Source of the DNA: Flavobacteriales bacterium
GTDB lineage: Bacteria > Bacteroidota > Bacteroidia > NS11-12g > UBA955
Direction: 5' to 3'
Assembly (NCBI GenBank): GCA_947463095.1
Contig: CANHRE010000005.1
Coordinates: forward strand, 1-64,000
Length of the DNA stretch: 64,000 nucleotides
The notes under the pieces are model-generated. The model worked only from the letters and a program-made list of their open reading frames with translations, was not told the DNA's origin and did no database searches. This document shows, one piece after another, positions 17,696 through 27,558 of this stretch; the stretch's first letter is position 1, and the number at the start of each line of letters is the position of its first letter. Made by a program: the position numbers and the translations under genes.

Positions 17696-20485
17696 ATGTC
17701 TGACAAGAAACTCTTCCTGCTGGATGGCATGGCGCTGATTTACCGCGCATTTTTTGCCTTCAGCCAGAATCCGCGCATCACCAGCACAGGCATCAACGCC
17801 AGTGCCATGTTCGGATTCACAAATACCCTGCTGGATGTGCTGAATAAGCAGAAACCCACCCATCTGGCCGTGGTTTTTGATACCGATGCGCCCACGGCGC
17901 GCCATGAAGAATACGAGCATTATAAAGCCCACCGGGAGGAGATGCCAGAAGATCTGAGGGCCAGCCTGCCGTATGTATTCCGCATCATCGAAGGCTTCGG
18001 CATTCCCATCATCACCAGAGACGGCTACGAGGCCGACGACATCATCGGCACCCTGGCCTGGCAGGCCGCCGATCGGGGCTTTGAAGTGTATATGATGACA
18101 CCCGACAAAGATTTCGGGCAGCTGGTGCGCGACAAGGTATTTATTTTCAAGCCCGCACGCATGGGCAATGAGTTCGAAATCATGGGTCCTGCGGAAGTAT
18201 GCAAACGCTGGGATATCGCCCGCGTGGATCAGGTAGTGGAAATGCTGGGACTCATGGGCGACAAGGTGGATAACATCCCCGGCATTCCCGGTGTGGGCGA
18301 GAAAACCGCGCAGAAGCTGCTCGCGCAGTACGGCAGTATGGAGGGAATCTATGAACATCTGAACCAGCTTCAGGGTAAGCTGAAAGAGAAGTTCGAACAA
18401 CACCGGGAGCTGGCCTTCCTGAGCCGTCGCCTGGCAACCATTGATACGCAGGTGCCGGTGCAGCTGGAAGAGTTTGACATCACGGTTGACCCGGTGCGTC
18501 CCGAGTTGAAGGAAGTATTTGAAGAACTCGAATTCCGCACCCTCATCAAGAAGGTATTTGGCGGCGAGGAAGCCCGCCCGGCGGCATCACTGCAAACTTC
18601 CCTCTTCGATGCGCCCGCAGGGCCTTCCGCAGCAAGCATGGCCCCTGTCGAAGAAGCAGATCCGCCCGCGGAGCTGCACAACATTGAAGACACAGACCAT
18701 CACTATGAAATCTGCTCCGGCGACGATGCCTGTAAAGCGCTGGCCGCCCGCCTGGAACAAGCGGAACAGTTCTGCTTCGATACAGAAACTACCGGCCTGG
18801 ATGTGCACAGCGCGGACATTGTAGGTCTGGCCATCAGCACCGAAGCCCACAAAGGCTGGTATATCGCCTTCGGAAACGACCAACAGGAAAACCGACGCAT
18901 CCTGCATCTGTTCAAGGCTGCCCTGGAAGGCCCCGCCCTGAAAATCGGGCAAAACCTGAAATACGATATCCTTATCCTGCGCCGCTACGACATAAAAGTT
19001 CAAGGTCCCTTATTCGACACCATGCTTGCGCATTATCTGGTGGAACCCGACAAGCGTCACAACATGGACATGCTGGCCGAACACTACCTGCATTACCGTC
19101 CCGTAAGCATCGAAACGCTCATTGGTAAAAAAGGAAAGAACCAGCTCAGCATGGCGGATGTGCCCGTAGAGAAAGTAAAAGAATACGCTGTGGAAGATGC
19201 CGATATCACCCTGCAACTGCATGGGGTTTTGCATCAGGAACTAAAGGAGGGCAAAGTGGAACAGGTGTTCCGGGATGTAGAAGTGCCGCTGATTCAGGTG
19301 CTGGCCGATATGGAACAGGAAGGCATCCGCGTGGATACCAATTTCCTGAATGAATACAGCCGTCAGCTGGAGGTGGAAGCCAAAAACATCGAACAGGAAA
19401 TCTATGCACTGGCGGAAGTGCGCTTCAACATAGGCAGTCCGCGGCAGGTGGGTGAGGTGCTTTTCGATAAGTTGAAGCTGAGCGACAAGGCCAAGACCAC
19501 CAAGACAGGGCAGTATCAAACCGACGAAGAAACGCTGCTGGGACTGGCTTCAGCGCACCCCATCGTGCAGAAAATCCTTGATTACCGTCAGTTGCAGAAG
19601 TTGAAGAGCACCTATGTGGACGCCCTGCCCACGATGGTCAATCCCCAAACCGGGCGGGTGCATACCAGCTTCAACCAGGCGGTGGCGGCCACGGGGCGCT
19701 TGAGCAGCAACAACCCGAACCTGCAGAACATCCCCATCCGCACAGACCTGGGCAAGGAAGTGCGCAAGGCGTTCATCCCCCGCGATGAACATCATACCCT
19801 GCTCAGCTGTGACTACTCGCAGATAGAGCTGCGCGTGATTGCCAGCATGAGCGGTGATGAAGCCATGATGGAGGCCTTCAGGCAGGGTGTGGACATCCAT
19901 ACGGCAACGGCGGCGAAGGTGTTCGGCGTGCCGCTGGAACAGGTGGACAAGGAAATGCGCCGACAGGCCAAAACGGTAAACTTCGGCATCATTTACGGCA
20001 TCAGCGCTTTCGGACTCAGCCAGCGCATCGGCATCTCCAGGAAAGACGCCAAGGATTTGATAGACAACTACTTCCGCGAATTTCCGGGCATACGCCGTTA
20101 TATGGACGAAACTATGGATTTTGCGCGCAGCCACGAATATGTGGAGACCCTGCTGGGCCGCAGGCGCTACATCCGCGACATCAACAGCCGGAACATGACC
20201 GTGCGGGGCTTCGCCGAAAGGAATGCCATCAACGCCCCGATCCAGGGTTCCGCAGCAGATATGATTAAACTGGCCATGATAGTCATCCAAAAGATGCTGA
20301 AGGAAGAAGGATTCCAGACCCGCATGATCCTGCAGGTACATGACGAATTGCTGTTTGACGTTCCCAAGGAAGAACTGGAACGTGTCACGCCGCGCATCCT
20401 GCAGCACATGGAAGAAGCCCTGCCCCTGAAGGTGCCCGTGCTGGTTGAATCCGGGCACGGCGGTAACTGGCTGGAAGCGCATTGA
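17696..20485 (+). CDS. polA: DNA polymerase I
   Basis: N-terminal FEN domain, exonuclease FCFDTETTGLDV, polymerase motifs LLSCDYSQIELRVIAS, RRQAKTVNFGIIYG, QVHDELLFD. Confidence 0.97.
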   Translation: MSDKKLFLLDGMALIYRAFFAFSQNPRITSTGINASAMFGFTNTLLDVLNKQKPTHLAVVFDTDAPTARHEEYEHYKAHREEMPEDLRASLPYVFRIIEGFGIPIITRDGYEADDIIGTLAWQAADRGFEVYMMTPDKDFGQLVRDKVFIFKPARMGNEFEIMGPAEVCKRWDIARVDQVVEMLGLMGDKVDNIPGIPGVGEKTAQKLLAQYGSMEGIYEHLNQLQGKLKEKFEQHRELAFLSRRLATIDTQVPVQLEEFDITVDPVRPELKEVFEELEFRTLIKKVFGGEEARPAASLQTSLFDAPAGPSAASMAPVEEADPPAELHNIEDTDHHYEICSGDDACKALAARLEQAEQFCFDTETTGLDVHSADIVGLAISTEAHKGWYIAFGNDQQENRRILHLFKAALEGPALKIGQNLKYDILILRRYDIKVQGPLFDTMLAHYLVEPDKRHNMDMLAEHYLHYRPVSIETLIGKKGKNQLSMADVPVEKVKEYAVEDADITLQLHGVLHQELKEGKVEQVFRDVEVPLIQVLADMEQEGIRVDTNFLNEYSRQLEVEAKNIEQEIYALAEVRFNIGSPRQVGEVLFDKLKLSDKAKTTKTGQYQTDEETLLGLASAHPIVQKILDYRQLQKLKSTYVDALPTMVNPQTGRVHTSFNQAVAATGRLSSNNPNLQNIPIRTDLGKEVRKAFIPRDEHHTLLSCDYSQIELRVIASMSGDEAMMEAFRQGVDIHTATAAKVFGVPLEQVDKEMRRQAKTVNFGIIYGISAFGLSQRIGISRKDAKDLIDNYFREFPGIRRYMDETMDFARSHEYVETLLGRRRYIRDINSRNMTVRGFAERNAINAPIQGSAADMIKLAMIVIQKMLKEEGFQTRMILQVHDELLFDVPKEELERVTPRILQHMEEALPLKVPVLVESGHGGNWLEAH

Positions 20486-20666
20486 TGCAGGGCCTGGGTT
20501 CCCTGCAGTGTTGGAAGTCTGACGGGAACTACCGGCAGGTTCATCAATTGCTCACTTAGAAGGCTTTCCTTATGGGCAATAATGTCCAGAGAAGACGCGA
20601 GCTTCCCTTGAACATGCAGGTTTAAAAAGCCATTTGGTACAGGGTGCTGAACACCATTCGTTCAGT

Positions 20667-22238
20667 TTAATCGGCTGCCACCTGTATCCGCAGCATTTTA
20701 TCTCCCACCTGAAGCAGGTAAATGCCTGGGGAGCAGGCCCGCAGATCAACTGGCATTTCCGCAGGCTGGTGCAGCAGCGCGCGGCCGTTCAGGTCATAGA
20801 TGTGCAGGAGTTCACCCGGGGCACTTCCTGTTACGAAGAGCACCCGGTTTGCGGGATTAGGATACACCAGCAGTGATCCCTGTGACGAGGTATGTTGAAC
20901 GCCAGTGGATTGGCAGGTAGTAGCACCGCCGGTAAGGCTTTCCAGTTCGCTGCACAGGTATTGATAATGCTTTGCCGCTGTTACATCCAGTGGCGTCGCG
21001 AGCAGGTTTTTTCCTTCTCCGGGGTCTTTGGCCAGATGGTAGAACTCCTCCTTCCCATTGTCAAAGCGCAACAGTTTATAGGATTGGTCTTTAATGCATT
21101 TTCCATCGCCTGAATAGGCAGGAACCTGAAACAGTTCGCTGAAGGCCCAGGGACGTATGGAATCCTTTGCAGCGCTGATGATGGGCCACAGGCTGCGACC
21201 GTCGGTAGTCAGTCCTGCCGGTAATTTATCGTTCAGCCCCAACAGACCCGGTATGGTTTCAAACAAATCTACCGACTGCACCAGGGCGTCGGAAGTTCTT
21301 CCTGGCTGCCGTACTGATGGGCCGGAGATGATTAAAGGCACATGAATGCCATACTCGTAGATGCTGCCTTTTACCCTGGAAGTATCGGCTGTCTGGGCTG
21401 TTTGCTTGGTGTTGCCATTGTCGCCAATAAAGATGAAGTCTGTGCTGTCCAGGCGGTTCATGCTGCGCAGCGTATCCATGAGGCGTCCTATTTCGTGGTC
21501 CATGGCCTGAATCATGGCTTTGAAATAAGATTTGGGCCGGGCCTTGATGTCCTGGGCTGTGCCGCTCAGGGTGGTGTAGCTGTGCAAGCCTGCCGGGGGA
21601 AGGTGATAGGGCGAATGAGGGGCGTTAAAGGCAAGCCAGAGGAACACCGGCTTCTTTCCCTGGGTGCGCAGCCAGCTGATGGCATTGTTCACCTGCTCGG
21701 TGGTGGCGTAGGTGGTTACAGTGCTGTTTACCCCATTGGTATTCTTGGTCCAGTTGGTATAGCTGTTCAATTGCCCGATGAAAGGCCCTTCGTAGTGCTC
21801 ATAGCCGAAGAAGTTGGGCATTTTCAGGTTGCTTTGAGGCATTGGGTTGTTCAGGTGCCATTTCCCGATCTGTGCCCTTCCAATACCGGGTTTGGCATTG
21901 CGGATGCGCTGGGGGAGGGTAAACTCACTGCTGTCCATTTGTCCGCTGCCGGCGGCTACTACAGCCCCGATACCGGTGCGGAATGCATAGCGTCCGGTGA
22001 ATAGGGTAGACCGGGTAGCAGAACAATACGGGTTGGCGGTGAATTGATGGAACAGGACACCCTTCTTGAGCAGGGCGCGGATGTTGGGCACCGCCACGGT
22101 ATCACCGTGGTCAGGGTAGAAGCCTAAATAATCCGGGCTGAGGTCGTCGGCGATAATCAGCACCACACTGCGCTGTGAGAATAGGGCGGCGGCTCCTTGC
22201 GCGAGGCAAATGAACAGCAGCAGGGTAAGTTTTTTCAT
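20667..22238 (-). CDS. Sulfatase with T9SS sorting tail
   Basis: VVLIIADDLSPDYLG, Cys-type CSATRSTLFTGR, GDNGNTKQTA; C-terminal VYPNPANRVLFVTG...GIYLLQVGDKMLRIQV. Confidence 0.9.
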   Translation of the reverse strand: MKKLTLLLFICLAQGAAALFSQRSVVLIIADDLSPDYLGFYPDHGDTVAVPNIRALLKKGVLFHQFTANPYCSATRSTLFTGRYAFRTGIGAVVAAGSGQMDSSEFTLPQRIRNAKPGIGRAQIGKWHLNNPMPQSNLKMPNFFGYEHYEGPFIGQLNSYTNWTKNTNGVNSTVTTYATTEQVNNAISWLRTQGKKPVFLWLAFNAPHSPYHLPPAGLHSYTTLSGTAQDIKARPKSYFKAMIQAMDHEIGRLMDTLRSMNRLDSTDFIFIGDNGNTKQTAQTADTSRVKGSIYEYGIHVPLIISGPSVRQPGRTSDALVQSVDLFETIPGLLGLNDKLPAGLTTDGRSLWPIISAAKDSIRPWAFSELFQVPAYSGDGKCIKDQSYKLLRFDNGKEEFYHLAKDPGEGKNLLATPLDVTAAKHYQYLCSELESLTGGATTCQSTGVQHTSSQGSLLVYPNPANRVLFVTGSAPGELLHIYDLNGRALLHQPAEMPVDLRACSPGIYLLQVGDKMLRIQVAAD

Positions 22239-22319
22239 GGCTTCTTAAGAAAGACGTTAGATGCTACAGGATGCGAAAAGTTCAATGGCGACCGAACTTA
22301 TTTCGGTCCAGCGACAGGG

Positions 22320-23339
22320 TTAGAGCCTGCGGATGACCGCACAGGCTTTTTCGATCATTGCCGGAGTAACATCCAGGTGTGTTACCAGACGGATTTGGCT
22401 GGGACCGGTGGTGGCCACCCTAATGCCTTGTTGCAGGAGCTTTTGTGCAATGTCTGCGGCGGTATGCGGGGTTTTGATGTTGAAGATGACGATGTTGGTT
22501 TCCACAGGCATCACGGATTCCACGTAGCGGCATTCATGTAGTGCTTTTTCCAGTATTGAGGCGTGGCGGTGGTCTTCTTCCAGCCTGAGCACCTGGTGTT
22601 TCAGTGCATAGAGTCCTGCGGCGGCAAGGAAGCCGGCCTGTCGCATGCCTCCGCCCATCACCTTGCGGCAGCGTCTGGCTTCTTTGATGAATCCGGAAGT
22701 GCCCAGCAGCAAACTGCCCACGGGGGCGCCTAATCCTTTGCTCAGGCAAACGGAGATGGAGTTGAAGATGCTGCCCAGTTGCGCGGCGTTCTGTCCTGTG
22801 GCCTGCAGGGCGTTAAAAATTCGGGCACCATCCAGGTGCAGGGGCAGCTGGTGTCGGTAACAAAGCGCACGGATGGACTCCAGCGTGTTCATGTTGTAAC
22901 AACTCCCGCCGCCGCGGTTGGCCGTATGCTCCAGACTTACCAGCGCGGTTCTGGCGCGGTGCACATCATCAGGGTTTATAGCCTCTTCAACCTGCGCAGC
23001 CGATATTCTGCCACGGTCGCCGGGGAGCAGCCTGGGCTGCACACCACTGTTGCGCGCCATGCCGCCACCCTCATATACATAAATGTGCGAGAGGGCTTCG
23101 CAGATAACCTCATCACCAGGGCGTGTATGTACCATGATGGCAATCTGGTTGGTCATGGTGCCACTGGGACAGAACAGCGCTTCTTCCATGCCGAACAGGT
23201 TTGCGGTATAGGTTTGCAGTTCATTGACCGTTGGATCTTCTCCAAACACATCGTCGCCTACATGGGCGTTCATCATTGCCTGAAGCATGCCCGGTGTAGG
23301 ACGTGTGAAGGTATCGCTGCGTAATTCTATCAAGTCCAT
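22320..23339 (-). CDS. Low-specificity threonine aldolase (PLP-dependent)
   Basis: MDLIELRSDTFTRPTPGML, AHVGDDVFGEDPTVNEL, LPLHLDGARIFNA, SVCLSKGLGAPVGSLL. Confidence 0.9.
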   Translation of the reverse strand: MDLIELRSDTFTRPTPGMLQAMMNAHVGDDVFGEDPTVNELQTYTANLFGMEEALFCPSGTMTNQIAIMVHTRPGDEVICEALSHIYVYEGGGMARNSGVQPRLLPGDRGRISAAQVEEAINPDDVHRARTALVSLEHTANRGGGSCYNMNTLESIRALCYRHQLPLHLDGARIFNALQATGQNAAQLGSIFNSISVCLSKGLGAPVGSLLLGTSGFIKEARRCRKVMGGGMRQAGFLAAAGLYALKHQVLRLEEDHRHASILEKALHECRYVESVMPVETNIVIFNIKTPHTAADIAQKLLQQGIRVATTGPSQIRLVTHLDVTPAMIEKACAVIRRL

Positions 23340-23461
23340 TGCTGCCTGCAATATGCGCCATTTCCTTAAAAAGCGCGAATACAAGCCATTACGGGACCTG
23401 ACATATTTTTTTCAATTGATAGTGTAAAACATACACTAAGTGAAATTATTCTCTATGTTTG

Positions 23462-23567
23462 TGAACAGCAGGGCAATTTATCCCTGCTTTGAATACAGGC
23501 TTTTTTCCCTCTGGGGTTCTTCATACCAACTTGACCAAGGTCCCGGAAACGGGACTTTGGTGTTTTT
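23462..23567 (+). ncRNA. Candidate small RNA
   Basis: Hairpin AGCAGGG/CCCTGCT (67-73/82-88) and 3-prime terminator-like hairpin at 23534-23561; no + strand CDS; preceded by TATGTTTG resembling TAnnTTTG. Confidence 0.3.
23534..23561 (+). terminator. Terminator-like hairpin with GAAA tetraloop, T-run on the + strand
   Basis: ACCAAGGTCCCG-GAAA-CGGGACTTTGGT followed by GTTTTT. Confidence 0.6.
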
Positions 23568-24168
23568 AGGGATTCTGATTCGGGGCTGCTTCTTCCAAAA
23601 AGCGACGGTGCAGCGCAGTAACCTGATCGATGATTGATTGAGTTCCGTCGTTGTGAATCAGTGCGTCGGCGCGCTTGGCCACTTCGTCCTGCGGCATTTG
23701 AGATTGAATGCGGCGAAGCACTTCTTCGCGGGCCATGCCGTCGCGTTGCATCACACGCTGCACGCGCAATTCCAAGGGCGCTACCACGGCCACCACCCGT
23801 TGTACTTGTTTATAGCTGCCAGATTCGAACATGATGGCTGCTTCTTTAATAACGTAGGGTGCCTGTTGCATTGCGCACCAGCGTTCAAAGTCACGGAACA
23901 CAGCAGGGTGCACCAAGCTGTTCAGCAGATCCAGTTTTTCGGGATGGCCGAACACCGCATTAGCCAAGAAACGGCGGTTTGGTTCTGTGCCGGAATAGCT
24001 TTCGGGGCCGAAGGCATCCTTCACGGCCTGAATAAGTTCGGGGTCTTCGCGCATGAGCCTTTTGGCCGCCACGTCGGCAGCATAAACCGGGATGCCCAAA
24101 TGGGCAAATACCGAGCAAACGGTGGATTTACCGCTGCCTATTCCGCCGGTGATGCCAACGCGCAGCAA
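23566..24168 (-). CDS. coaE: Dephospho-CoA kinase
   Basis: VGITGGIGSGKSTVCSVF P-loop; LDLLNSLVHPAVF. Confidence 0.95.
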   Translation of the reverse strand: MLRVGITGGIGSGKSTVCSVFAHLGIPVYAADVAAKRLMREDPELIQAVKDAFGPESYSGTEPNRRFLANAVFGHPEKLDLLNSLVHPAVFRDFERWCAMQQAPYVIKEAAIMFESGSYKQVQRVVAVVAPLELRVQRVMQRDGMAREEVLRRIQSQMPQDEVAKRADALIHNDGTQSIIDQVTALHRRFLEEAAPNQNP

Positions 24169-24172
24169 GGCA

Positions 24173-24517
24173 TCAGGCCGATTGCTCTTCGGTTTTTTCG
24201 GCTTTGCCGGAATTTGAATCGGGATAGGAGCTTTTGGTCATCTCGAAGCTCACGGCCGCCTTTTCAAACTTGATGCGGTTTCCGCTTTCGGTTTCCAGCG
24301 TAAGGGTTTGATCCTGAAGGGACACCACTTTGCCATGCATGCCTCCTGTGGTTACCACATGGTCGCCTTTTTTAATCTCTGACAGGAAGTTGCGCTGTTT
24401 TTTCTGTTTGCGCATTTGCGGCATAATCATGAACACGTAAAAAACGGCCATGATCAGGATGAGGGGCAACATCTGCGACCATCCGCCGCTTTGTGCCTGT
24501 AAAACTATATGGTTCAT
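24173..24517 (-). CDS. yajC: Preprotein translocase subunit YajC
   Basis: FYVFMIMPQMRKQKKQRNFLSEIKKGDHVVTTGGMHGKV. Confidence 0.95.
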   Translation of the reverse strand: MNHIVLQAQSGGWSQMLPLILIMAVFYVFMIMPQMRKQKKQRNFLSEIKKGDHVVTTGGMHGKVVSLQDQTLTLETESGNRIKFEKAAVSFEMTKSSYPDSNSGKAEKTEEQSA

Positions 24518-24522
24518 TGGTT

Positions 24523-24987
24523 TTATTTCTTAACAACCAGCGCGCGGAAGGTGAGCTTCGTGGTTTCCACGGTGGAATTCTGGAAGAATACATCCACGAA
24601 CTTGGTGTTTTCTATACCATTGGGTTCGCCTCTTCCCGTGGAGTTGAATACGGTTTCTACGTAACCTTCGCCACCGGGGGGTATCACATCCCTGGACCAG
24701 TTAGGGGAAGTGCAACCGCAGGCGGCCTGTACGTCTGAAATCACCAGGTCGCCTTTGCCTACGTTAGTGAACTTGAACTTGTGGCGCACAGATTCACCAT
24801 CGGTAATCTTGCCAAAGTCGTGGTATTCCGAATCGAACTTCGCCCAGCCCCGGGTGCTTGTATCGCCCTGCGGCTTGTTGGCCGTAGCGCTGTTGTTGTC
24901 AATTTTGTCGGCGCTGATTTTACCGCCACCGGTGCAGGCTGCCACGAGGGCTGCCGACAGGATGAATATGCTGGTGCTGTATTTCAT
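24523..24987 (-). CDS. DUF1573 domain lipoprotein
   Basis: ALVAACTGGG lipobox; DFGKITDGESVRHKFKFTNVGKGDLVISDVQAACGCTSPNW. Confidence 0.92.
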   Translation of the reverse strand: MKYSTSIFILSAALVAACTGGGKISADKIDNNSATANKPQGDTSTRGWAKFDSEYHDFGKITDGESVRHKFKFTNVGKGDLVISDVQAACGCTSPNWSRDVIPPGGEGYVETVFNSTGRGEPNGIENTKFVDVFFQNSTVETTKLTFRALVVKK

Positions 24988-25037
24988 AAATTCTTCCTCA
25001 CGCAAATTTAACCGAAAAAGCCATACCCTCAGGTGGT

Positions 25038-25973
25038 TCAGTTTTCACGCAGGCCCCGGCCGGTTTTGTGCATCAGGCCTTCATCCTGCAGGCTGATGCG
25101 CAGCTTGTCCAGGATGCCGTTGATGAATCGGCTGCTGTTGGGCGTTGAATATTCCTTGGCTATTTCCAGGTATTCATTAATGCTCACCTTAGGCGGGATG
25201 TGCGGAAAGTGGAGAAATTCCGCAATGGCCATTTTCATGATGACCATGTCAACAAGTGCGATGCGTTCGGTATCCCAGTTGCTGGAAGCCTGTTTGATGT
25301 GCCGTTCAAATTCCTCCTCATGGGTGCAAACCAGGGTGAACAGTTCACAGGAAAATTCGATTTCGTCATCGGTTTTGCGCATGGTTGCCGCCAGGGTAAC
25401 CTGCTGTTCTTTTGCTGCTTCCAGCGTTTTATACACCACGCGCCAAAGCTGTTGTTCATCGTCGTACCAGGAAGGATAATGTTCTTCCATCAGATCGTTG
25501 AAGAACTCATTGGCGTTCATCAGGTAATCGAACAATTGCAGCAGGAACTCGCGCTGCATGGAAAAGTCCGGCTTGTCAAACACCAGGTAATCGCGCACAA
25601 ACTCCTGTTCTTTCAGATCATTCCATAAATGGTCGAAGGATTCCGCCGCCTGATCCCAGTTAAAGGAGCGTACCCGACCGCTTTTGCTAACGGTTTCGTC
25701 CAGCAGTCCGGCGAGTGCATTGTTGTTCAGTGCCATACATTCCCGAATACGTTCCTTGTCGGGAAAGAATTTCTGACGTTCCATATCGGCGATGCTGTTC
25801 AGAAAATCTCTGAATGCGGCCGGAAACTGCAATAAAAACAGGTAATAAGCTTCGAACCGGAACAGCTGCTGCAGCAATTGCTCCTTTCCCCTCTGCACCT
25901 GGTCAGACTCCTGTTGCTTGTAACTGTACAAAGCCTGCAGCGTCTTGATCCTGATCAACCTCCTGGAAAGCAT
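25038..25973 (-). CDS. nusB: Transcription antitermination factor NusB
   Basis: MLSRRLIRIKTLQALYSYKQ; C-terminal PPKVSINEYLEIAKEYSTPNSSRFINGILDKL. Confidence 0.93.
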   Translation of the reverse strand: MLSRRLIRIKTLQALYSYKQQESDQVQRGKEQLLQQLFRFEAYYLFLLQFPAAFRDFLNSIADMERQKFFPDKERIRECMALNNNALAGLLDETVSKSGRVRSFNWDQAAESFDHLWNDLKEQEFVRDYLVFDKPDFSMQREFLLQLFDYLMNANEFFNDLMEEHYPSWYDDEQQLWRVVYKTLEAAKEQQVTLAATMRKTDDEIEFSCELFTLVCTHEEEFERHIKQASSNWDTERIALVDMVIMKMAIAEFLHFPHIPPKVSINEYLEIAKEYSTPNSSRFINGILDKLRISLQDEGLMHKTGRGLREN

Positions 25974-26035
25974 AGAACTTTAACGGGACAAAGGTATGGG
26001 TTGAAGTGGGCTCTTATCAAATAGAATTCAGCAAC

Positions 26036-26503
26036 TTAGGTCAAAGTGCTGATGTGCAGGTGCCGCTCGCTGAGTGTAAAGGCATCTCCTGCTTTCAATC
26101 CCCGAAGTTTCTGGCCCAGGGGGCTCAGCGCCGAAACCACCAGTACGGTATGACCTTCCAACTCCAGCTTACCAATGCCGGTGGCCAGCAATATCAGCTG
26201 TCCTTCTGCTTCCAACAAAACACCCGGTTCCACGCGCAGCGGGTTCTTTGCCGGCTTCTGCAGGTGATAAAACTTCAGTTCCTTTTTGGCCTGTTCCAAT
26301 ATGGTGGCATAGCGTTCCCGGTCCAGATTGCCCATGGCCCTTCCGGTTTCATATTTGTCGCCGGCGGAGCTCTTCTCTTCGGCAAGTGAAGCCTCGGCCG
26401 CACGTTCCATTGCTGCCAGTGCCTCTTCGATGCGCTGCTGCACCCTGGCCATACAGGCCTCCCAAATACGTTCTTTCAGCAGTTGCATTGTTTTTTCTTT
26501 CAT
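26036..26503 (-). CDS. GreA/GreB C-terminal-like protein
   Basis: SSAGDKYETGRAMGNLDRERYATILEQ and SPLGQKLRGLKAGDAFTL. Confidence 0.75.
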   Translation of the reverse strand: MKEKTMQLLKERIWEACMARVQQRIEEALAAMERAAEASLAEEKSSAGDKYETGRAMGNLDRERYATILEQAKKELKFYHLQKPAKNPLRVEPGVLLEAEGQLILLATGIGKLELEGHTVLVVSALSPLGQKLRGLKAGDAFTLSERHLHISTLT

Positions 26504-26514
26504 AAGTTTATGCA

Positions 26515-27360
26515 TCAGGGTTTGATGAAGGCAGCACAGCACCAGCCTTCACGGTCCTGGGCACTGATAAAGTTCAGTCCGTTTTCAGCGAAGCGCTGCC
26601 TGATGTCGTCGAGGTCTGGGGTGAAAAAGCCACTCACCAACAGCATGGCGCCGTTTTTCATGGTGCGCACATAGGCTGCCACATCGTGCATGATGATGCT
26701 TTTCTGGATGTTGGCAATAAATACATCGAAGTGGTTGGAATAGGCGTTTAATGCCGCGGCATCGCCGAGCAGCACTTCAATGGCTTCGGCCTGGTTGAGG
26801 GCCAGATGCTCTTTGGTGTTTTCTACGCTCCAGGGGTCAAAGTCGATGGCCAGCACCGAGGCAGCTCCCAGCTTAAATGTGAGCATAGCCAGGATGCCCG
26901 TTCCGCATCCCATATCGCAAACGGCTTTTCCTGTTACATCCAGCTGAAGCAGTTGTTCGGCCACCAAAGCGGTGGTGGGATGATGACCGGTGCCGAAACT
27001 CATCTTAGGATCTACAGTAAGTTCCAGCATGGAAGCATCGGGTGCATGAGGATGAAAAGAACCTCGAATCCACAGCGTTCCTGCAAGCAGCAACGGCTGA
27101 TAGTAGTGTTTTTCCCATTCTTCATTCCAGTTGCGGTCAGCCAGTTCGCTGCGCTGCGCAGGTCCTTCCGTCCAGTTGGCAACCTCCTCCAGGGCCTCAT
27201 CCATCCAGGGTCCCAGATCTTCGGCAGCCACGTAGGCTATCACCTGATTTCCGCTGAACTCAAACCCGCTGAAGGCATAGCCGGACAACAAGCCGGAAAC
27301 TATTTCAGCATTGGCCTCGAAAGGCGGTTTCAGGTTCAGGCGCAGGCAGGTAAATGACAT
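26515..27360 (-). CDS. prmA: Ribosomal protein L11 methyltransferase
   Basis: MSFGTGHHPTTALVAEQLL and VCDMGCGTGILAMLTFKLGAASVLAIDFDPWSVENTKEHL. Confidence 0.93.
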   Translation of the reverse strand: MSFTCLRLNLKPPFEANAEIVSGLLSGYAFSGFEFSGNQVIAYVAAEDLGPWMDEALEEVANWTEGPAQRSELADRNWNEEWEKHYYQPLLLAGTLWIRGSFHPHAPDASMLELTVDPKMSFGTGHHPTTALVAEQLLQLDVTGKAVCDMGCGTGILAMLTFKLGAASVLAIDFDPWSVENTKEHLALNQAEAIEVLLGDAAALNAYSNHFDVFIANIQKSIIMHDVAAYVRTMKNGAMLLVSGFFTPDLDDIRQRFAENGLNFISAQDREGWCCAAFIKP

Positions 27361-27402
27361 GATGCAAAGAAAAGCAGGCCGGCCCGCATTGCGGTATAAA
27401 AA

Positions 27403-27434
27403 CAACAAAGCCGGACAAAAGCCCGGCCTTGTTG
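27403..27434 (-). terminator. Terminator-like hairpin downstream of the mbnH-like gene
   Basis: Near-perfect stem CAACAAAGCCGG/CCGGCCTTGTTG; minus strand continues GTTTTTAT. Confidence 0.65.
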
Positions 27435-27558
27435 CGCTATGAAAACTAAATCTACCCGCACATTAGAACGGCCTCACAGTATAAATGTTTTAGCGGACAA
27501 GAAGTATTCTATCGAACGTTGGTCGAACAAAGCATTCTGCTCCACTTGAAAGGGGCGT

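Noticed and set aside
19550-20482. 310-aa minus-strand ORF
   Set aside because: Antisense to the polymerase domain of polA; shadow frame.
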